A stretch of DNA of 64,000 nucleotides from Sorangium cellulosum So ce56 (GTDB taxonomy: Bacteria; Myxococcota_A; Polyangia; Polyangiales; Polyangiaceae). The DNA lies in NCBI RefSeq assembly GCF_000067165.1, contig NC_010162.1, positions 11,644,501-11,708,500 on the forward strand, given 5' to 3'. Below, piece by piece: positions 1-8,788 of the stretch. A program made the translations under genes and the position numbers. Position 1 is the first letter of the stretch; every line of letters starts with the position of its first letter. Under the pieces are notes generated by a model. That model made no database searches, was not told where the DNA came from, and worked only from the letters and a program-made list of their open reading frames with translations.

Positions 1-2
1 GC

Positions 3-617
3 GCGTTCGGCGGGCGGGACGAGTCCGCCGAGTCCGCCGCCGACCACGAGGTCGAGCCGCGCAACCCCGTCGGGCGCGGGTTCCGGGCCCGCCGCTCGCT
101 CGTCGACCTCGCGCAGCTCGCCATGCCGAACCTCGAAGATCCCAGGAAGCCGCTCCGCTCGCCGGACGATCGCCCCGAGCCCGTCGGCCTCGGCTTCATC
201 GGGCGCAGCTGGCAGCCGCGCCTGCGCTACGCCGCCACGGCGCCCGATCCCGCGTCGCCGCCTCCCGCCGGGTCGCCGCCTCCCGCCCCGTCGCCGTTCC
301 TGCCTGCCGCTTTCGACCCGCGCTACCACCAGGGCGCGCACCCGCGCCTCGTGGCCACGCCGCACCTGCGCGGCGGCGAGCCGGTCGAGCTCGTGCACCT
401 GAGCCCCCTCGGCCCGCAGCGCTTCTCGCTGCCCCCCGCGGCGCCTCACGCCGTGGTCCTGATCGATTCCGAGCGCCGCCCGCTCCCGCTGGTCCTCGAC
501 ACCGTGGTCCTCGAGCCCGACGACCTCCGCGCCGTGCTCGTGTACCGGGGCGCCATGCCCGTCGGTCGCGATCTCTTCCGCGTGCGCCGCATCGAGGTGG
601 AGCCCGCGCCCGCATGA
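3..617 (+). CDS. DUF2169 domain protein, 5' partial (T6SS accessory)
   Basis: The frame is open to the left edge, so only the last 204 residues are visible. They carry the family's usual landmarks in order: AFGG near the edge, NPVGRGF, LPNLEDP-like MPNLEDP, GFIGRSWQPR, FDPRYHQGAHP and LRGGEPVEL. DUF2169 proteins are encoded beside VgrG/PAAR genes and are thought to help load or fold type VI secretion cargo (family knowledge). The stop overlaps the next start in an ATGA, which implies translational coupling with the KAS-like gene and, two genes on, a DUF4150 PAAR-like gene. A Pro/Ala-rich stretch (PASPPPAGS...) replaces part of the usual middle. The identification is firm; the exact molecular role is inferred. 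Confidence 0.85.
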   Translation, partial: AFGGRDESAESAADHEVEPRNPVGRGFRARRSLVDLAQLAMPNLEDPRKPLRSPDDRPEPVGLGFIGRSWQPRLRYAATAPDPASPPPAGSPPPAPSPFLPAAFDPRYHQGAHPRLVATPHLRGGEPVELVHLSPLGPQRFSLPPAAPHAVVLIDSERRPLPLVLDTVVLEPDDLRAVLVYRGAMPVGRDLFRVRRIEVEPAPA

Positions 618-1675
618 GCACCGGAGCCGTCATCACCGCCGCCGGCATGGTCACCGCCCTCGGCGACACCGCCGCGTCCACCACCGCCGCGGTCCGCGCC
701 CGCCTCACGCGCTTCCGCGAGTGGCCGAGCTACCCCTGCCTCCCCGCCGACCCGCCCCGCCCGGAGGAGCCCTTCTCCGTGGTCGCGGCGTACACCGATC
801 TCCCCCGCGCGCTCGACCTCCCGGTCCGCTTGCTCGCGCTGGCGCTCCAGGACCTCGCCACCTCCGGCGACATCGCGCGCGCCGACCTGGAGGACGCCTC
901 GTTCTTCCTCGCGCGCCCCTCGCCCGGCCCCGCCGCGCACCACCACGAGCTGCGCGACGCCTTCCGGGAGCGGGTCGCGGACGCCGCCGGGGTCGACGCC
1001 GTGACGCGCGGCCTCCTCGCCCCCGACGGGCACGCCGCCATGCTCCTCGGCCTGGCCCACGCGGCGCGCGCCGTCGAGGCCGACCCCGGCACGCCCTGGA
1101 TCGTGGCCGGCGCCGACTCCCAGGTCGACGTGGGGCTGCTCGAGGCGCTCGACCACGCGCGCCGGCTCAAGAGCCGCCGCAACCTCGACGGGTTCATCCC
1201 GGGCGAGGCCGCGGCCGCGCTGCTCGTCGAGCACCGCCGCCGCGCCGAGGCCCGCGGCGCCCCCGTCCTGGCCGAGATCGAGGGCTCGGGCGCCGGGGAG
1301 GAGCCCCACGCCATCGAGAGCGGCGATCCCCCCTCGGGCGAGGCCCTCGCCGCCGCGCTCGCCGCCGCGTGCGCCGCGGGCGGCCCGCCCGCGTGGGTCC
1401 TCTGCGATCTCAACGGCGAGAGCTACCGGGCCAAGGAGTGGGGGCTCGCGCGCGTCCGCGCGCCCGCGCTCCTCGGGGGCGTCCGGGCGCTGTGGCACCC
1501 CGCCGACGGCTACGGCGACGTCGGCGCCGCGACCGGCGGGTGCCTCGCGGCCGCGTGCGTGCGATCGTTCGAGCGCGGCGCGTCCCCCGAGGCGCGCGCC
1601 GCGCTCTTCGCGGGCTCCGGCGACGGGACGCGCGCCGCCGTGTGCCTCGTCTCGGCTGCAGCGAAGAGGGCGTGA
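614..1675 (+). CDS. Beta-ketoacyl synthase-like protein of a T6SS accessory operon, probably non-catalytic
   Basis: The 353-residue protein has a thiolase/KAS fold signature: N-terminal VITAAGMVTALG, a central GADSQVDVG segment and GFIPGEAAAALLVE, which matches the GF-PGEGA motif of ketoacyl synthases. The position where KAS enzymes carry the nucleophilic Cys before the long helix reads DGHAAMLLGLAHAAR, with no Cys, so catalysis by the normal route is unlikely. Such degenerate KAS proteins accompany DUF2169 and DUF4150 genes in type VI loci. The start overlaps the upstream stop, and the downstream gene follows after 12 bases with a strong GGAGG site. The role is unknown; a structural or adaptor function is inferred. 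Confidence 0.75.
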   Translation: MSTGAVITAAGMVTALGDTAASTTAAVRARLTRFREWPSYPCLPADPPRPEEPFSVVAAYTDLPRALDLPVRLLALALQDLATSGDIARADLEDASFFLARPSPGPAAHHHELRDAFRERVADAAGVDAVTRGLLAPDGHAAMLLGLAHAARAVEADPGTPWIVAGADSQVDVGLLEALDHARRLKSRRNLDGFIPGEAAAALLVEHRRRAEARGAPVLAEIEGSGAGEEPHAIESGDPPSGEALAAALAAACAAGGPPAWVLCDLNGESYRAKEWGLARVRAPALLGGVRALWHPADGYGDVGAATGGCLAAACVRSFERGASPEARAALFAGSGDGTRAAVCLVSAAAKRA

Positions 1676-1687
1676 AGGAGGAGCGAT

Positions 1688-2173
1688 ATGCCTGTCACCG
1701 TAGGAGTCAACTCACGCACGGTCGTCCACGCCGCGAGCAACGGAATGACCATCGCTTTCCCGGACGTGTGCCTCACCCCCGCGCCGCCCGCCCCGCCGGT
1801 CCCCGTCCCCTATCCCAACATCGCCATGTCGTCCGACGCCGCGAGCACCGCGAAGAACGTCAAGGCCGACGGCAACCCCATCTGCCATCAGGACAGCAAC
1901 TTCTCGCGCAGCAGCGGCGACGAGGCGGGCACGAACGGGGGCGTCGCCTCCGGCGTGAACATGAACAAGGCCGAGTTCATCAGCTACTCGTTCGACGTCA
2001 AGGTCGAGGGGAAGGGCTGCGCCCGCGCGCTCGATCTCATGCTCCACAACAGCAAGAACACCCCGCCCACGCCGCTCGTCCAGCCGCCGCTCATCGTCAT
2101 CGTCATGGAGGAGCCCCCGCCCGCGCCCGAGAACCCCAAGGACTGGGGCGTCGACAAGATCGAGGTGTTCTGA
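1688..2173 (+). CDS. DUF4150 PAAR-like protein
   Basis: A 161-residue protein beginning MPVTVGVNSRTVVHAASNG and containing ICHQDSNF, SSGDEAGT and GCARALDLMLHN, the layout of DUF4150 (PAAR-like). In type VI systems these proteins cap the VgrG spike and carry effectors by fusion or by binding (family knowledge). The start is fixed by a near-consensus AAGGAGG ending about five bases upstream. Short Pro-rich patches (APPAPPVPVP and PPPLI-type) occur at both ends. It sits directly upstream of an HEMGH protein, which makes that protein the natural cargo candidate. Type VI structural genes are not in the window. Confidence 0.85.
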   Translation: MPVTVGVNSRTVVHAASNGMTIAFPDVCLTPAPPAPPVPVPYPNIAMSSDAASTAKNVKADGNPICHQDSNFSRSSGDEAGTNGGVASGVNMNKAEFISYSFDVKVEGKGCARALDLMLHNSKNTPPTPLVQPPLIVIVMEEPPPAPENPKDWGVDKIEVF

Positions 2174-2269
2174 GGGGGCGGCCGCGGCGCGAGCCTCGAC
2201 CCGCGCCGCGCTGATGGACTGATGGACTGATGCACCGGACTCCCCGCTGATTCGTCCTGGAGCTCTCGC

Positions 2270-3682
2270 ATGCCGACGATCAAGCAGTACGTGAACCTCC
2301 CTGCCGCCGCGACCGGCGTGAACGGCCCCGTGCGGCAGCTGCGCGTCACGCCCAACCAGGTGCCCAACGTCGCGCCCGGCGACCGCGTGGACTGGTGGAT
2401 CGAGCCCGACCCGGGCAACGAGAGCCTCGCATTCCAGTCGCTCACCGAGCGCACGCGGCTCGCGCACGGCGCGGCCCCCGGGGTGACGGTCGGGCTTGGG
2501 CACCACTTCGACAACACGCTCACGTTCACGCACATCGGCGGCGACAAGTACACGATCAAGGCGTCGCGCGACGGGCAGCGGGCCCAGTTCCTCGCCACCG
2601 ATGAGTTCCAGACGTGGCGAAAGCTCTATTATACGGTCTGGTACTCCGGCGCACAGACGCTCTCGACGTACAACAACATCGATCCGCGGTTCGTGGGCGA
2701 GTTCGCGCGGCACTTCATCGAGCTGGAGCGCAGGGCGGTCCTCCCGGCGCTTGCGACCGTGGACTCGGCCCGCGTCGACTTCCAGAGCCTGTCGCAGCAG
2801 GCGGCCAGCTCGCCGACCTTCGACTGGCCGTTCATGAACGGCGGCCCGAACGCGCTGCTCAACCTGCGCGTCGGCGGCGCGCCCCCCGGGGGAGGCACGC
2901 TGACCGACAAGCCGCTTCACATGGCCTTCCTGCTGGTGCCGAACTGCTATTACACGCAGCTCCAGCGGCACGCGTTCCCCACGGCGAACAACGCGGTCGG
3001 GAGCGTGACGACGTTCCGCACCGTGTGGCGCGACCCCATGAACGGCAACAACTTCATGTGGACGGCGCAGGCGTCGTGGCCGGCGGCCGGCGCCACCGAC
3101 GTGCGGGCGTACTTCACCTTCACCCCCGGGTCGCCGAACCGCGTGAACTGGAACCTCACCACGCTGCCGGGCCTCACGGCCCACCTCGCCACGCCGGGCA
3201 ACACGTACAACCTCACGTTCTCGTTCATCTGGAAGAGCTCGATCAACGGCTATAGCTGGGGCAATTTCTGCGTCGTCGGGTGCACGGGCCCCGGCCGGAG
3301 CGAGACGGCGGTCCTCGGCACCTTCGTCCACGAGATGGGGCACGGCATCGGGCAGACCGTCCGGCAGGAGCCGCAGTACAGCGCGGCCGGCGTGGCGCTC
3401 GCCACGCAGCTCGCCAACCCCCGCTGGTACACCGACCAGTTCGGCGGGCAGGGCCCGCATTGCAACACGAACGCGGGCCTCACGCCGGACCCGTCCACCA
3501 CGTCGGGCCAGCGGTACGACTGGTGGCCCGCGCTCGGCGCGGGGCGGCTCTGCACCATCTACCACGCCGGCCATAGCAACCGCGACGACGGCGTCTTCTG
3601 CCCCGTGTGCGCCCCGCGCATCCGCCGCGTGCGCCTCGATACGCCGGCGCAGACCTCCCGCAGCTGGAACCACTTTGGCTGA
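2270..3682 (+). CDS. Candidate T6SS cargo with HEMGH zinc-peptidase motif
   Basis: A 470-residue protein with no recognisable signal peptide or membrane segment. It has a zinc-metallopeptidase HExxH motif, HEMGH at about residues 354-358, within TFVHEMGHGIGQT. The C-terminal part carries GPHCN, then a single Cys (LCTIYH) and a terminal FCPVCAP pair, the Cys/His spacing expected of a metal-binding tail. I do not recognise the N-terminal 340 residues, which look beta-rich. The gene lies 96 bases after the DUF4150 gene; that gap holds a short tandem run of ctgatgga. A protease effector or a spike-associated processing protease is inferred from motif plus context. The third zinc ligand is not certain. 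Confidence 0.6.
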   Translation: MPTIKQYVNLPAAATGVNGPVRQLRVTPNQVPNVAPGDRVDWWIEPDPGNESLAFQSLTERTRLAHGAAPGVTVGLGHHFDNTLTFTHIGGDKYTIKASRDGQRAQFLATDEFQTWRKLYYTVWYSGAQTLSTYNNIDPRFVGEFARHFIELERRAVLPALATVDSARVDFQSLSQQAASSPTFDWPFMNGGPNALLNLRVGGAPPGGGTLTDKPLHMAFLLVPNCYYTQLQRHAFPTANNAVGSVTTFRTVWRDPMNGNNFMWTAQASWPAAGATDVRAYFTFTPGSPNRVNWNLTTLPGLTAHLATPGNTYNLTFSFIWKSSINGYSWGNFCVVGCTGPGRSETAVLGTFVHEMGHGIGQTVRQEPQYSAAGVALATQLANPRWYTDQFGGQGPHCNTNAGLTPDPSTTSGQRYDWWPALGAGRLCTIYHAGHSNRDDGVFCPVCAPRIRRVRLDTPAQTSRSWNHFG

Positions 3683-3748
3683 ACCGCGCGGGCGGGGCGG
3701 GGGCGCGTTGCTCTCGACCCCGCGCCGCGCCCACGTCGAGAGGACCCC

Positions 3749-4258
3749 ATGGAGATCGAACCCCGGACACCCTTTGGCTTCGCCCCGCACGGGGGCTCGC
3801 CCGAGATCGCGGCCGGCAAGGAGGCCATCCGACTCGCGATCTCGCGGGTGTCCTTCGCGGCGGGCACGGTGGAGCTCGACGTCTCGGCCTCGTTCCTGTT
3901 CCCGGACGCCGTCGCGAGCCGCTACCGCGACGTCGAGGAGTCGATGGTCCTCGTCGTCCACGACATCGAGCAGGCGGACGGCGGCGCCCTGCTCGCGCGC
4001 AACACGTTCATCGAGTTCCCGGCCGGCGAGCGCGACGGCCCGAACCAGCTCGCCGAGCCCGCGCTGCCGATGCCGGGCCGCGGCAGCCTCGCGTCCGAGG
4101 GGTACCAGGGCGCCTGGCTCAACGTCACCGTCGCGTTCCCCTGCGCCGTGGCGGTGCCCCGGTACCGGCCGAGCGTCTATGTGTACCTCGTCCTCGAGAA
4201 CTACGTGTCGAACGTGATAGGCATCGATCTCGTCGACAAGAAGGCCATCGAATTCTGA
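3749..4258 (+). CDS. Small hypothetical protein of the T6SS-linked cluster (paralogue 1)
   Basis: A 169-residue protein, predicted cytosolic, starting after a GAGAGGA ribosome site. No known domain is recognised. The C-terminal region is beta-rich and ends YVYLVLENYVSNVIGIDLV; the following gene ends FYLHAAYRQYVSNVVRLM, so the two share a YVSNV motif preceded by an aromatic/hydrophobic strand. This suggests a small paralogous family duplicated beside the metallopeptidase-like gene. Because cargo and immunity genes are often adjacent, these could be immunity or adaptor proteins. That is inference from order only. Confidence 0.55.
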   Translation: MEIEPRTPFGFAPHGGSPEIAAGKEAIRLAISRVSFAAGTVELDVSASFLFPDAVASRYRDVEESMVLVVHDIEQADGGALLARNTFIEFPAGERDGPNQLAEPALPMPGRGSLASEGYQGAWLNVTVAFPCAVAVPRYRPSVYVYLVLENYVSNVIGIDLVDKKAIEF

Positions 4259-4272
4259 CCGGCGGTGAACCC

Positions 4273-4689
4273 ATGCTCGTCCGATCCGTCTCTTTCGGCC
4301 TGACCGCGGAGACACCCGCGACCTCCGGCGCGGGCGTCGTCCTCGCCCAGCCTGGCCCGCCCACCGTCGAGGGCGGCGCCCTCGTCCACGTCGTCCACGG
4401 CAGCTCGCGTGTGCCCGCCGTCGATATCGAGGTCGAGCGCGCCGAGGTGCTCCGCGGCGTCTTTCTCACGCTGATCTATGCCCCCGCGCAGGGCGGCGTC
4501 ACCGTGCCTCTGCTCGGGCCGAGGCTTGTCTTCCCCGACGACATCGACGACGTGGGCGCGGACCTCGTGGGCAGCTTCCGGTGCGAGATCGTCCTGGCAC
4601 CCCGGGTCGGGGCGTTCTATCTGCACGCGGCGTATCGCCAGTACGTCTCCAACGTGGTTCGCCTCATGGCCCCGCCCGGTGCCCGATGA
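4273..4689 (+). CDS. Small hypothetical protein of the T6SS-linked cluster (paralogue 2)
   Basis: A 138-residue protein beginning MLVRSVSFGLTAE, 14 bases after the preceding stop. Its tail (VLAPRVGAFYLHAAYRQYVSN) resembles the preceding protein and, more weakly, the tail of the lipoprotein at 7036 (RYVHASFLHLRSGVLRV). Its stop overlaps the start of the glycosyltransferase gene (ATGA), so the two are probably translated together. No catalytic motif, signal peptide or membrane segment is seen. The function is unknown; the whole cluster from the left edge to 7530 reads as one transcription unit. Confidence 0.55.
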   Translation: MLVRSVSFGLTAETPATSGAGVVLAQPGPPTVEGGALVHVVHGSSRVPAVDIEVERAEVLRGVFLTLIYAPAQGGVTVPLLGPRLVFPDDIDDVGADLVGSFRCEIVLAPRVGAFYLHAAYRQYVSNVVRLMAPPGAR

Positions 4690-7046
4690 CGCCTGTTTAT
4701 TCCGTTATCGTCGTCACGTGGAACAACCTCCAGTACACGGCGCGATGTGTGGACGCCCTCCTCCGCACGCTCCCCTCGGACGCGGAGGTGATCTTCGTCG
4801 ACAACGGCTCGGAGGACGGCACCCCCGCTTACCTGACCGACGTCGCGCGCCGGCTCGGGGACGCCGCCAAGACGGTCTTCCTGGACGAGAACCTCGGCCT
4901 GGCCGGCGGCGCGAACCGGGGACTCGAGGTCGCGACCGGGGAGTACCTGGTGCTGCTCGACAACGATGTCGTGGTGACCCCGAGGTGGCTGGAGGGGCTG
5001 CGGGAGTGCATGGAGGAGGCGCCGCGGGCCGTGCCCGGCGCGCGGCGCGTCGGGCTCGTCGGGCCCGTGACGAACAGCGCGCGCGGCCCGCAGAAGGTGC
5101 AGAACCCGCCGCCGTTCCAGCCGGAGGCGCTGAACGAGCTCGCGGCCGAGCACCGCGAGGCGTTCCGCCGGCGGTGGGCGCCGTCGTTCGCCCTCTCGAC
5201 CTTCTGCCTGATGATGCGCCGCGAGGTCTACGCCGAGATCGGCGGGCTCGACGAGCGCTTCTTCCCGGTGGGTCACGAGGGCGCCGACCTCGCCTTGCGG
5301 GCGCAGGAGCGCGGCTTCGAGTGCATGATCGCGAGCGACGTGTACGTGCACCACGAGGGGAGCGCCACGCTGAGCAAGGCGTTCCCCGGCGCGCAGGGCG
5401 GCCTCGGGGGCGCGGAGCTCTTCTTCGAGAAGTGGCGCGCCCGCCGCGCCGGGAAGACGCGGCTCGTGGCCGCGTACCGCGTCCGGGACGCGGAGGCGAC
5501 GCTGCGCGAGAGCCTCGACGCGACGGCGCGGTTCGCCGACGCGATCGTCGTGCTCGACGACGGATCGACGGACGGGACGGGGGCGATCGCGCGGTCGCAC
5601 CCCGCCGTGGCCCGGTACGAGCGGACGGAGCTGCCGCCGGGCGTCGACGATCGGCGCGATCGCGACCGCGCCTTGCAGCTGGCGGCGGAGCTCTCCCCGG
5701 ACTGGATCCTCGCGGTCGACGCCGACGAGGTGTTCGAGATGGACCGCGCGCGCGCCGAGCGGCTCATGCAGCTCGCCGATCCGCACATCAAGGCGCTCGG
5801 CTTCCACTGGTACACGTTCTGGGAGCCGACGCGCACGTACTTCCGGGCGGACGGCGCGCTCGGGGCCATGTCGGGGTACCGCATGTACCGGAACGAGCCG
5901 GGCCTGCGCGTCGCCCGCGGGGAAGGCGGCCTGCCCGGCGGCGGCATCCCCGAGATGCCGGACGGGTGCGGGCGCTTCACCGACGTCCGCGTGCGGCGGC
6001 TCGGCTACGACACCGAGGCGTCGCGGCAGGCGCGGCTCGCGCTCCACGCGCGGCCGGACCGGTACGCGCCGCCGCGCGCGGGCGCGCCCCCCGAGCTGGC
6101 CGATCTCGCGAGCAACACGGTGACGCTGCGCAGGTATGCGCCCGCGTCCGGCGTATCGCTCTGCATCATCGCGAGGAACGAGGCGGAGCGGCTGGAGCGG
6201 TTCCTCGCGTTCCTGGAGCCGTTCGTCGACGAGATCTGCATCGTCGACAACGGCAGCGACGACGCGACGGTCGAGATCGCGCGGAGGTTCACCGACCGCG
6301 TGCGCGTCCACCGGACGGACCGGCTGGACCTGGCCGAGGTGCGCAACGTGGGCCTCGGGATGGCCACGCGGCCCTGGATATTGAGCCTCGACCCGGACGA
6401 GGAGCTCGCGCACTGGGATCTGCCGCGCGTCGTGCGGCTCATGGACGACCTCGACGTCCACGCCTATTCCTTCGAGATCGCCAATCATCAGAAGGACGGT
6501 CCGCCCGTCATGACGATCGCCGTGCGGCTGTTCCGCAACGACGCGCGGATCCGGTACGGGCGCGCCGTGCACGAGACGGTGCAGCCGAGCCTCGACCGGC
6601 ACCCGGAGCTCGTCGTCCGCGCGGCCGGCGTGGAGATCCAGCACTACGGCTTCCTGAAGGACGACGGCGTCATGGAAGAGAAGCTGTCGCGCTACCTCGA
6701 GGCGAACCAGCGCATGCGCGAGGAGGATCCGGCGGATCCGATGCCCTGGTACAACGAGGGGCTCCACCTCCTGAACGACGGCCGCGACGACGAGGCGATC
6801 GCGTTCCTCGAGAGGGCGATGGTGCTCGGCCAGCACTTCCTCTCGCCGCGATCGAGTCTGGCGCAGATCTACCAGCACCGGGCGCTCGCGCTGTGGCAGA
6901 GCATGGTCGCCGAGCTCCCGCCGGGTCACCCCGTGCGGCCGACGGCGGAGGAGAGCGCCGCGGCGCTGGGCCGCATCACGCCGGCGCGGATGCTGGTGGG
7001 GCAGGCGCGCCGGCGCAGGCTCCAGGGGCCGTCGCATGGCGAGTGA
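4686..7046 (+). CDS. Three-module family 2 glycosyltransferase with TPR-like tail
   Basis: A 786-residue cytosolic protein with three successive GT-A modules. Module 1 opens VYSVIVVTWNN and has a LLDND metal-site motif near residues 90-94. Module 2 opens LVAAYRVRDAE with VLDDGSTDGT and VDADE near 344-348. Module 3 opens SLCIIARNEAERL with VDNGSDD and LDPDEE near 568-572. The last 120 residues are helical and TPR-like (PWYNEGLHLLNDG). The start chosen is the ATG overlapping the previous stop, which places the first GT strand at residue 3. Multi-module GT2 proteins build or decorate glycans; here one sits inside a type VI accessory cluster, so glycosylation of a secreted or surface partner is possible but unproven. 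Confidence 0.85.
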   Translation: MTPVYSVIVVTWNNLQYTARCVDALLRTLPSDAEVIFVDNGSEDGTPAYLTDVARRLGDAAKTVFLDENLGLAGGANRGLEVATGEYLVLLDNDVVVTPRWLEGLRECMEEAPRAVPGARRVGLVGPVTNSARGPQKVQNPPPFQPEALNELAAEHREAFRRRWAPSFALSTFCLMMRREVYAEIGGLDERFFPVGHEGADLALRAQERGFECMIASDVYVHHEGSATLSKAFPGAQGGLGGAELFFEKWRARRAGKTRLVAAYRVRDAEATLRESLDATARFADAIVVLDDGSTDGTGAIARSHPAVARYERTELPPGVDDRRDRDRALQLAAELSPDWILAVDADEVFEMDRARAERLMQLADPHIKALGFHWYTFWEPTRTYFRADGALGAMSGYRMYRNEPGLRVARGEGGLPGGGIPEMPDGCGRFTDVRVRRLGYDTEASRQARLALHARPDRYAPPRAGAPPELADLASNTVTLRRYAPASGVSLCIIARNEAERLERFLAFLEPFVDEICIVDNGSDDATVEIARRFTDRVRVHRTDRLDLAEVRNVGLGMATRPWILSLDPDEELAHWDLPRVVRLMDDLDVHAYSFEIANHQKDGPPVMTIAVRLFRNDARIRYGRAVHETVQPSLDRHPELVVRAAGVEIQHYGFLKDDGVMEEKLSRYLEANQRMREEDPADPMPWYNEGLHLLNDGRDDEAIAFLERAMVLGQHFLSPRSSLAQIYQHRALALWQSMVAELPPGHPVRPTAEESAAALGRITPARMLVGQARRRRLQGPSHGE

Positions 7047-7530
7047 GGGGCGGCGCGCGTTCATCGCGCAGGTCACCGCGGGGGCCGGCCTCGTGGCGCT
7101 AGGCGGGTGCGGCGGCGCGCGCGGGGCGGGGAGCGCGATCGACGGGGCGAGGGGCGCGGCTGCGGCGGGGAAGGTCGCCCCTCCGGCACCGGCCGTGGCG
7201 GGCGCGGCGGCAGTCATCGAGGCCACGCTGCGGGGCGGCGTGCTCGCGCTCGGCTATCGGTACCCGAGGGCCCTCGGCGAGCGGATCGCCGCGCCATGGG
7301 CCGCCACGCTCGTGGTCGCCATCCACCCCGCGTCGGCGTCCCCCGCCTGCCGGAGCCTCGCGAGCGGCGCGCTCCGCACCGAGGCTCCCGTGCTGGATCA
7401 GGGGATGTTCCGCGCGGCGGCCGAGGTCGATCTGGCGGCCTTCTTCGGCCTGAAGGCGCCGTTCGTCCGCTACGTGCACGCGTCGTTTCTCCACCTCCGG
7501 TCCGGCGTGCTGCGCGTCGCGGCCGGGTGA
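7036..7530 (+). CDS. Tat-type lipoprotein, small, unknown function
   Basis: A 164-residue protein. The N-terminus has a twin-arginine-like GRRAFIAQ followed by a hydrophobic stretch and the lipobox LGGC, so a Tat-exported lipoprotein is likely. An Ala/Gly-rich spacer follows, then a domain ending APFVRYVHASFLHLRSGVLRV, faintly like the two small proteins at 3749 and 4273. It overlaps the end of the glycosyltransferase gene by 11 bases, showing it is the last gene of the same run. No enzyme motif is seen. Confidence 0.6.
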   Translation: MASEGRRAFIAQVTAGAGLVALGGCGGARGAGSAIDGARGAAAAGKVAPPAPAVAGAAAVIEATLRGGVLALGYRYPRALGERIAAPWAATLVVAIHPASASPACRSLASGALRTEAPVLDQGMFRAAAEVDLAAFFGLKAPFVRYVHASFLHLRSGVLRVAAG

Positions 7531-7861
7531 GCTGAGCGCGAGCACGTCTGTCGTGACCGAGCGCGTGGCGCGTGCAGCTCGAGGCTGCGCGGGCTGCTGA
7601 CCTGGGCATTCTCGTTCATTCGTGGGAGAGCAATGGTGTCCTCCGTCCGGAGAGGCTTCGCCCGACGACGGGGACACAGGGGAGACATCGGGGTTCCTTC
7701 TGTCTCTCTGTCTCCGTGTTCGGGTGACAGGCGTGCCCGATTGCACATGGCTACGCTGTGGGTATCGTTGCCGCCGGGAGACATTCCTTGATTTGATATT
7801 TCAATCGTGCCCACGTCGAGGACGGAGCATGGCTCCGTCCCTCGTTGAGAAGGAGAGCGCC
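7531..7861. other. Intergenic stretch without a gene
   Basis: No convincing gene on either strand. It includes a short imperfect inverted sequence around 7663-7735 (GGGGACACAGGGGAGACA facing TGTCTCTCTGTCTCCGTGT) that resembles the hairpin cores of the dispersed elements seen elsewhere in the window but lacks their conserved ends. The promoter for the next gene presumably lies in the AT-richer 7780-7810 part. Confidence 0.4.
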
Positions 7862-8545
7862 ATGAAGAACAGCGCGAGGAACCTCGTGGCGATGATCGTG
7901 CTCGGCCTCGGGGTCATGGCTCCGACCCGAACGGGGCCCGCCGGCCCCAGGCCCTACCGCGACCTGAGCGCCCAGTGGTGGCAATGGGCAACGTCGATAC
8001 CGACCCCCGACAACCCGCTGACCGATACGACCGGGGAAAATTGCATGGTCGGGCAGCGGGGCGATGTCTGGTTCCTGGCCGGCGCGGCCTTCGGAGGAGA
8101 GGTGACCCGAAGCTGCACCGTGCCCGAGAACAAGAAGATATTCTTTCCGATCGTGAATATCCTGGCGTGGAATAGCCCGAACGTGTGCGGGCAGGACTCG
8201 GAAAACCTGAGCGTCGACGAGCTGTTCGAGGGGATACACCCGTTCATCGAAGGCATAACCGACGCGTACGCCACGGTCGACGGCCGCCTGGTCAGGCATG
8301 AGCGCCGCGTCCGGTCCGACGCCTTCGAGATCACGGTGCCCGAAGAGAACCTGTTCGACGCATTCTGCCCGGAAAACGTGCCCGCCGGGATATATTCGCC
8401 CAGCGTCGACGAGGGGATCTACGTGCTGCTCCCGCGCCTTTCGCCAGGCGAGCACACGATCGTTATCAACGCCGAGAATTCGGACGCGGGGTTCGATCTC
8501 CATATCACGTACAAACTCAACGTCGAACCGGTGTTGCTGGAATAG
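7862..8545 (+). CDS. Secreted hypothetical protein
   Basis: A 227-residue protein with a Sec-type signal (MKNSARNLVAMIVLGLGVM...) and a start fixed by GAGAAGGAGAG upstream. The mature part contains YRDLSAQWWQWATSIP, followed by a conserved-looking CMVGQRGDVWFLAG and a SCTVPENKKIFFPIVN segment. This combination recurs in uncharacterised secreted proteins of proteobacteria as I remember them, with no assigned function. Several Cys (TGENC, RSCTV, NVCGQ, DAFCPE) could form disulfides outside the cytoplasm. Base composition seems slightly less GC-rich than its neighbours, consistent with separate ancestry. Confidence 0.65.
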   Translation: MKNSARNLVAMIVLGLGVMAPTRTGPAGPRPYRDLSAQWWQWATSIPTPDNPLTDTTGENCMVGQRGDVWFLAGAAFGGEVTRSCTVPENKKIFFPIVNILAWNSPNVCGQDSENLSVDELFEGIHPFIEGITDAYATVDGRLVRHERRVRSDAFEITVPEENLFDAFCPENVPAGIYSPSVDEGIYVLLPRLSPGEHTIVINAENSDAGFDLHITYKLNVEPVLLE

Positions 8546-8788
8546 AGCACCTCGGTTTCGGGCGCGCAGGGCCGACCGGTGTTCCTCGGCCCTTCACGCG
8601 GAGAGCAGCGTGGCCGCGGGCGCCTGCGTCGCCTGCGCCTGGCCCTGCGTCGTCGTGCGCTTCGCCTGCGCCGCGCGCCCTCAGCGAAGTCGATCGCGCA
8701 TGCCGAGCCTACGGTGCGAGTTGAGCCGACCCTGATCTCGGTCTTGCGCCGGGGGTGGCTGTTCGACGGGGAGTTGTTTGCAACATCA

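Noticed and set aside
1712..4315. 867-residue minus-strand frame opposite the T6SS accessory genes
   Set aside because: Shadow of four well-supported plus-strand genes; no recognisable domain.
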